Part shown: in pieces, positions 62,025 through 64,000 of the stretch
Numbering within the stretch: position 1 is the stretch's first letter
Layout of the letters: each line of letters begins with the position of its first letter
Assembly: GCA_036267255.1 (NCBI GenBank)
Contig: DATAWK010000031.1
Coordinates: 140,041-204,040 of the forward strand
Source of the DNA: DATAWK01 sp036267255
GTDB lineage: Bacteria; Acidobacteriota; Terriglobia; Terriglobales; Acidobacteriaceae
Direction: 5' to 3'
Length of the DNA: 64,000 nt
Program-made: the position numbers and the translations under genes
Notes under the pieces: generated by a model
Seen by the model: the letters and a program-made list of their open reading frames with translations, nothing else
What the model was told of the DNA's origin: nothing
The model's database searches: none

Positions 62025-62041
62025 TATGCAGAATCTGCATA
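62025..62041. promoter_or_regulatory. Palindromic operator-like site 4 (ICE-2, upstream of virB2)
   Basis: TATGCAG-AAT-CTGCATA: perfect 7-bp arms, flanked by G and C. It lies 110 bp before virB2, the same place as the site at 8011-8027 in ICE-1, in the gap 61860-62151 that has no supported gene. Confidence 0.62.
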
Positions 62042-62151
62042 CCCCACCCCCTAAAAAGCATTAGACGGCTATTCGCGCCGCTCCTACCTTCGCTCCATGA
62101 CATTGCAACCGGGAGTGTCCACTCGCCGGAAATCTGAAATGTGAGGAGCCT

Positions 62152-62484
62152 ATGCAGAACACCCTTCCAACCAAACGGCCACCCATCCGGCGCGTGCTCA
62201 CGCACTGCCGGAGACTAACCATTCCTTCCCTGATGTTCCTCGCGGCGCTGCCGGTCTATGCCCAATCGACCGGCAGCGATCCCTGGGACAACGCCGTGGG
62301 TGTCCTCAAAACTGCGTTCACCGGAACCATCGCCCAGGGCCTCAGCCTGGTCGCCATTGTGGTCGGCGGCCTGATGTTCGCCTATGGCGAGGGCCAGTCG
62401 AAGAAGATGCTCGCCGGGATTGTGTTCGGCGTGGGCATGGCTATCGGCGCGGTCAACTTTATGGCATGGCTTTTCCCGTCGTAG
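62152..62484 (+). CDS. virB2: VirB2/TrbC-like major pilin of ICE-2
   Basis: 110 residues, the same length as the ICE-1 pilin. The signal peptide ends near LPVYAQS; GSDPWDNAVGVLKTAFTG and two hydrophobic helices follow. Differences are concentrated in the signal peptide. It opens the T4SS operon of ICE-2. Confidence 0.85.
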   Translation: MQNTLPTKRPPIRRVLTHCRRLTIPSLMFLAALPVYAQSTGSDPWDNAVGVLKTAFTGTIAQGLSLVAIVVGGLMFAYGEGQSKKMLAGIVFGVGMAIGAVNFMAWLFPS

Positions 62485-62543
62485 TCCTTCGACGGCAGGC
62501 CCAACCATCAACCACAAACGATAGGCAGGAAGGAGGTTAGCAC

Positions 62544-62870
62544 ATGGCAGAGGGCGGTTCAAGTCGCTACGACGCACGGCAAAACAAAGTCTTCAAAGCG
62601 ATGAACCGCCCGCTGACCGTGCTGGGCGCAGAGCGGCGGCTGTTCTTTGTTGCGCTCATCACCGGCGGCTCCATCTTCTCTCTCCTTCACTCATTACTCG
62701 GCGGCATCGGCCTGTTCATTGTGGGCGTCATCATCGCCCGCATTGCCACGAAGCACGACGTGGAGATCCTGCGCGTGCTCATGAACTCGACCAAGTTCCG
62801 CCGCCGTTACGACCCCATAAAAGCAGACACCACTGAAATCCGCATTGCGAGGCACGATGCTCAAGGTTGA
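62544..62870 (+). CDS. virB3: VirB3/TrbD-like protein of ICE-2
   Basis: 108 residues from ATG 62544 (ribosome site GGAAGGAGG). MNRPLTVLGAERRLFFVALITGG and GGIGLFIVGVIIARIATKHD are almost identical to ICE-1. A five-residue stretch near the start (SSRYD) is extra compared with ICE-1. It overlaps virB4 by 14 nt. Confidence 0.83.
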   Translation: MAEGGSSRYDARQNKVFKAMNRPLTVLGAERRLFFVALITGGSIFSLLHSLLGGIGLFIVGVIIARIATKHDVEILRVLMNSTKFRRRYDPIKADTTEIRIARHDAQG

Positions 62871-64000
62871 AGCCATCACGAAGGACTGGAAGGAAGCTGG
62901 ATCGTTCCCCGCGCAGGTGAACCTGTACGGCTTCTGGGACGAGCACTCGTTTCTCACCAAGAGCGGCGACCTCGGCGCGGCGCTGAAGATCGGCGGCATC
63001 GACTACGAGAGCCTCGACCACGCCGGACCCGATTATGCGGTGAAGCGGCTGGAGGCAGCGTTCCGCTCGCTCGATGACAGGTGCCGCCTGTATCAGATTC
63101 TTTTCAAGCATAATCGGCCTGAGATCTCGCACGCCGAGTATGAGAACCCGGTGGTCCGCGCCGCTGTCGAACAGCGCAGCGCGTTTCTGCAATCGAAAGC
63201 CGACCGCCTCTACAGCATCGAGACGTATTGGGTCGTGATGATCGATGGCAGCTACCAGAAGACCGGCCTGCTGCACGCTCTGGCGCAGTTGCCGAAGCAG
63301 CCGTGCGCCTCGCTCCGCGACCTGCGCGCGTTGTTCTCCGGCAACAAGGAGCGCACGCTGCTCTACGAGCAGATCGAGCGCGACCGCCTGCGTTTGCAGC
63401 AGAAGGTCAACAGTTTGAGTGGGCAGCTAAACGACCTCATGACGGTCGGGCTGCCAGGGGCGGAGGAGACGTTTCGCATACTGCGCCGTCTCGTGAACCT
63501 CCGCCCCTCCAAGATTCAGAATGCACGCCTGTACAGTGCGCGGCAGATCGATTCGCAGCTGTGCGATTCGGAGCTGGAGGCCCACCGCGGCTACCTGCGT
63601 CTGGATGACGACTACCTCCGCGTCCTCACACTGAAGGAACTGCCCTCGGAGACGCGGCCCTTGCTGTTGCAGGGCCTCTTCGACATCCCCGCCAACTTCC
63701 ACGTTGTCACCGAATGGCACCCCGTAGACAACGCGAAGGCGCGGAAAGAGATTGCGTCGCGTCGCCGTCATTACCACAACTCGAAGACCAGCTTCGTAAG
63801 CAATCTTCAGGACCGGCAGAACGCCGGCAACCAGGACAATCTTGTCGATGACTCGAAGGAAGCCGCTGTCGCGGAGTTGGGTGGCGCACTCACTGCGCTG
63901 GGAATGGAGGGCAAGAACTTCGGCGAGTTCACGCTCACGGTTGTGATCTACGACGAGGAGCGTGTGAAAGCAGAGCACGCGGTCGCCGAGTTTCAGAAGC
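62857..64000 (+). CDS. virB4: VirB4/TrbE-like ATPase of ICE-2 (N-terminal part; runs off the window)
   Basis: Starts ATG 62857 (MLKVEAITKDWKEAGSFPA) and stays open to the window end, giving 381 residues of an expected 828 or so. It matches the N-terminal part of the ICE-1 VirB4 closely along its length. The Walker motifs lie beyond the window. It is partial only because of the window edge. Confidence 0.9.
   Translation, partial: MLKVEAITKDWKEAGSFPAQVNLYGFWDEHSFLTKSGDLGAALKIGGIDYESLDHAGPDYAVKRLEAAFRSLDDRCRLYQILFKHNRPEISHAEYENPVVRAAVEQRSAFLQSKADRLYSIETYWVVMIDGSYQKTGLLHALAQLPKQPCASLRDLRALFSGNKERTLLYEQIERDRLRLQQKVNSLSGQLNDLMTVGLPGAEETFRILRRLVNLRPSKIQNARLYSARQIDSQLCDSELEAHRGYLRLDDDYLRVLTLKELPSETRPLLLQGLFDIPANFHVVTEWHPVDNAKARKEIASRRRHYHNSKTSFVSNLQDRQNAGNQDNLVDDSKEAAVAELGGALTALGMEGKNFGEFTLTVVIYDEERVKAEHAVAEFQK

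Larger units (their letters stand above)
59047..64000. mobile_element. ICE-2, left end of a related element (truncated by the window)
   Basis: It has integrase, excisionase, methyltransferase, virB2, virB3 and virB4 in the same order, orientation and spacing as ICE-1, plus the same leader element and palindromes. The T4SS proteins are very similar; the integrase and excisionase are clearly more diverged. Its cargo and right end are outside the window. Confidence 0.85.

Overview
The window looks like chromosome of an acidobacterium (Terriglobia-like). That assignment is an inference from gene content and style: an extracytoplasmic-function sigma factor with a long acidic N-terminus, a DUF3106 protein, moderate-to-high GC and an environmental island. 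No 16S rRNA gene is present to confirm it. Most of the window is not core chromosome but an integrative and conjugative element (ICE) followed directly by the start of a second, related ICE.

Layout. (1) 1-4970 is host chromosome: an ABC-F ATPase (Uup type), a small membrane protein, tRNA-Val(CAC), an ECF sigma/anti-sigma pair, a DUF3106 protein and an intact initiator tRNA-fMet gene. (2) 4971-59046 is ICE-1. Its ends are marked by an exact 45-bp direct repeat of the 3' half of tRNA-fMet (4926-4970 and 59002-59046). Its left third (5-25 kb) is the core: tyrosine integrase and excisionase, DNA methyltransferases, an almost complete VirB/Trb type IV secretion operon with a tiny VirB7-like lipoprotein, two SSB-like proteins, candidate relaxosome proteins, a VirD4 coupling protein and a VirB11 ATPase. 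No standard relaxase was recognised. (3) 25-59 kb is cargo. (4) 59047-64000 is the start of ICE-2, with the same gene order as ICE-1 (int, xis, methyltransferase, virB2, virB3, virB4) and cut by the window edge.

The cargo is best read as a fluoride-resistance island. Six fluoride (crcB-motif) riboswitches can be recognised by eye. They precede (a) a hydrogenase-4/complex-I-like operon whose large subunit lacks the NiFe cysteines, (b) enolase, (c) an operon with a dynamin-like GTPase, the CrcB/Fluc fluoride exporter, a Cys-rich protein, two DUF190 proteins, a second dynamin-like GTPase and small zinc-ribbon and membrane proteins, (d) a metallophosphoesterase, cyclopropane-fatty-acid synthase and HEAT-repeat operon, (e) a pair of MutS-like ATPases, and (f) pyrophosphatase, a P-loop ATPase and a third dynamin-like GTPase fused to a Cys-rich domain. 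Enolase and pyrophosphatase are classic fluoride-sensitive enzymes, so extra copies, an exporter, and membrane and ion-translocation functions make a coherent response. A CDF-like transporter, an MFS transporter, two LysR regulators and an Abi/HEPN protein lie among these operons.

The most promising undescribed items are: a long sequence element, with apparently covarying hairpins, shared by the leaders of the two ICE adenine-type methyltransferase genes and the ssb gene; a palindromic operator-like site found twice in each ICE; the GTPase/Cys-rich/DUF190 membrane module of the fluoride regulon; and the NiFe-less hydrogenase-like complex placed under fluoride control.
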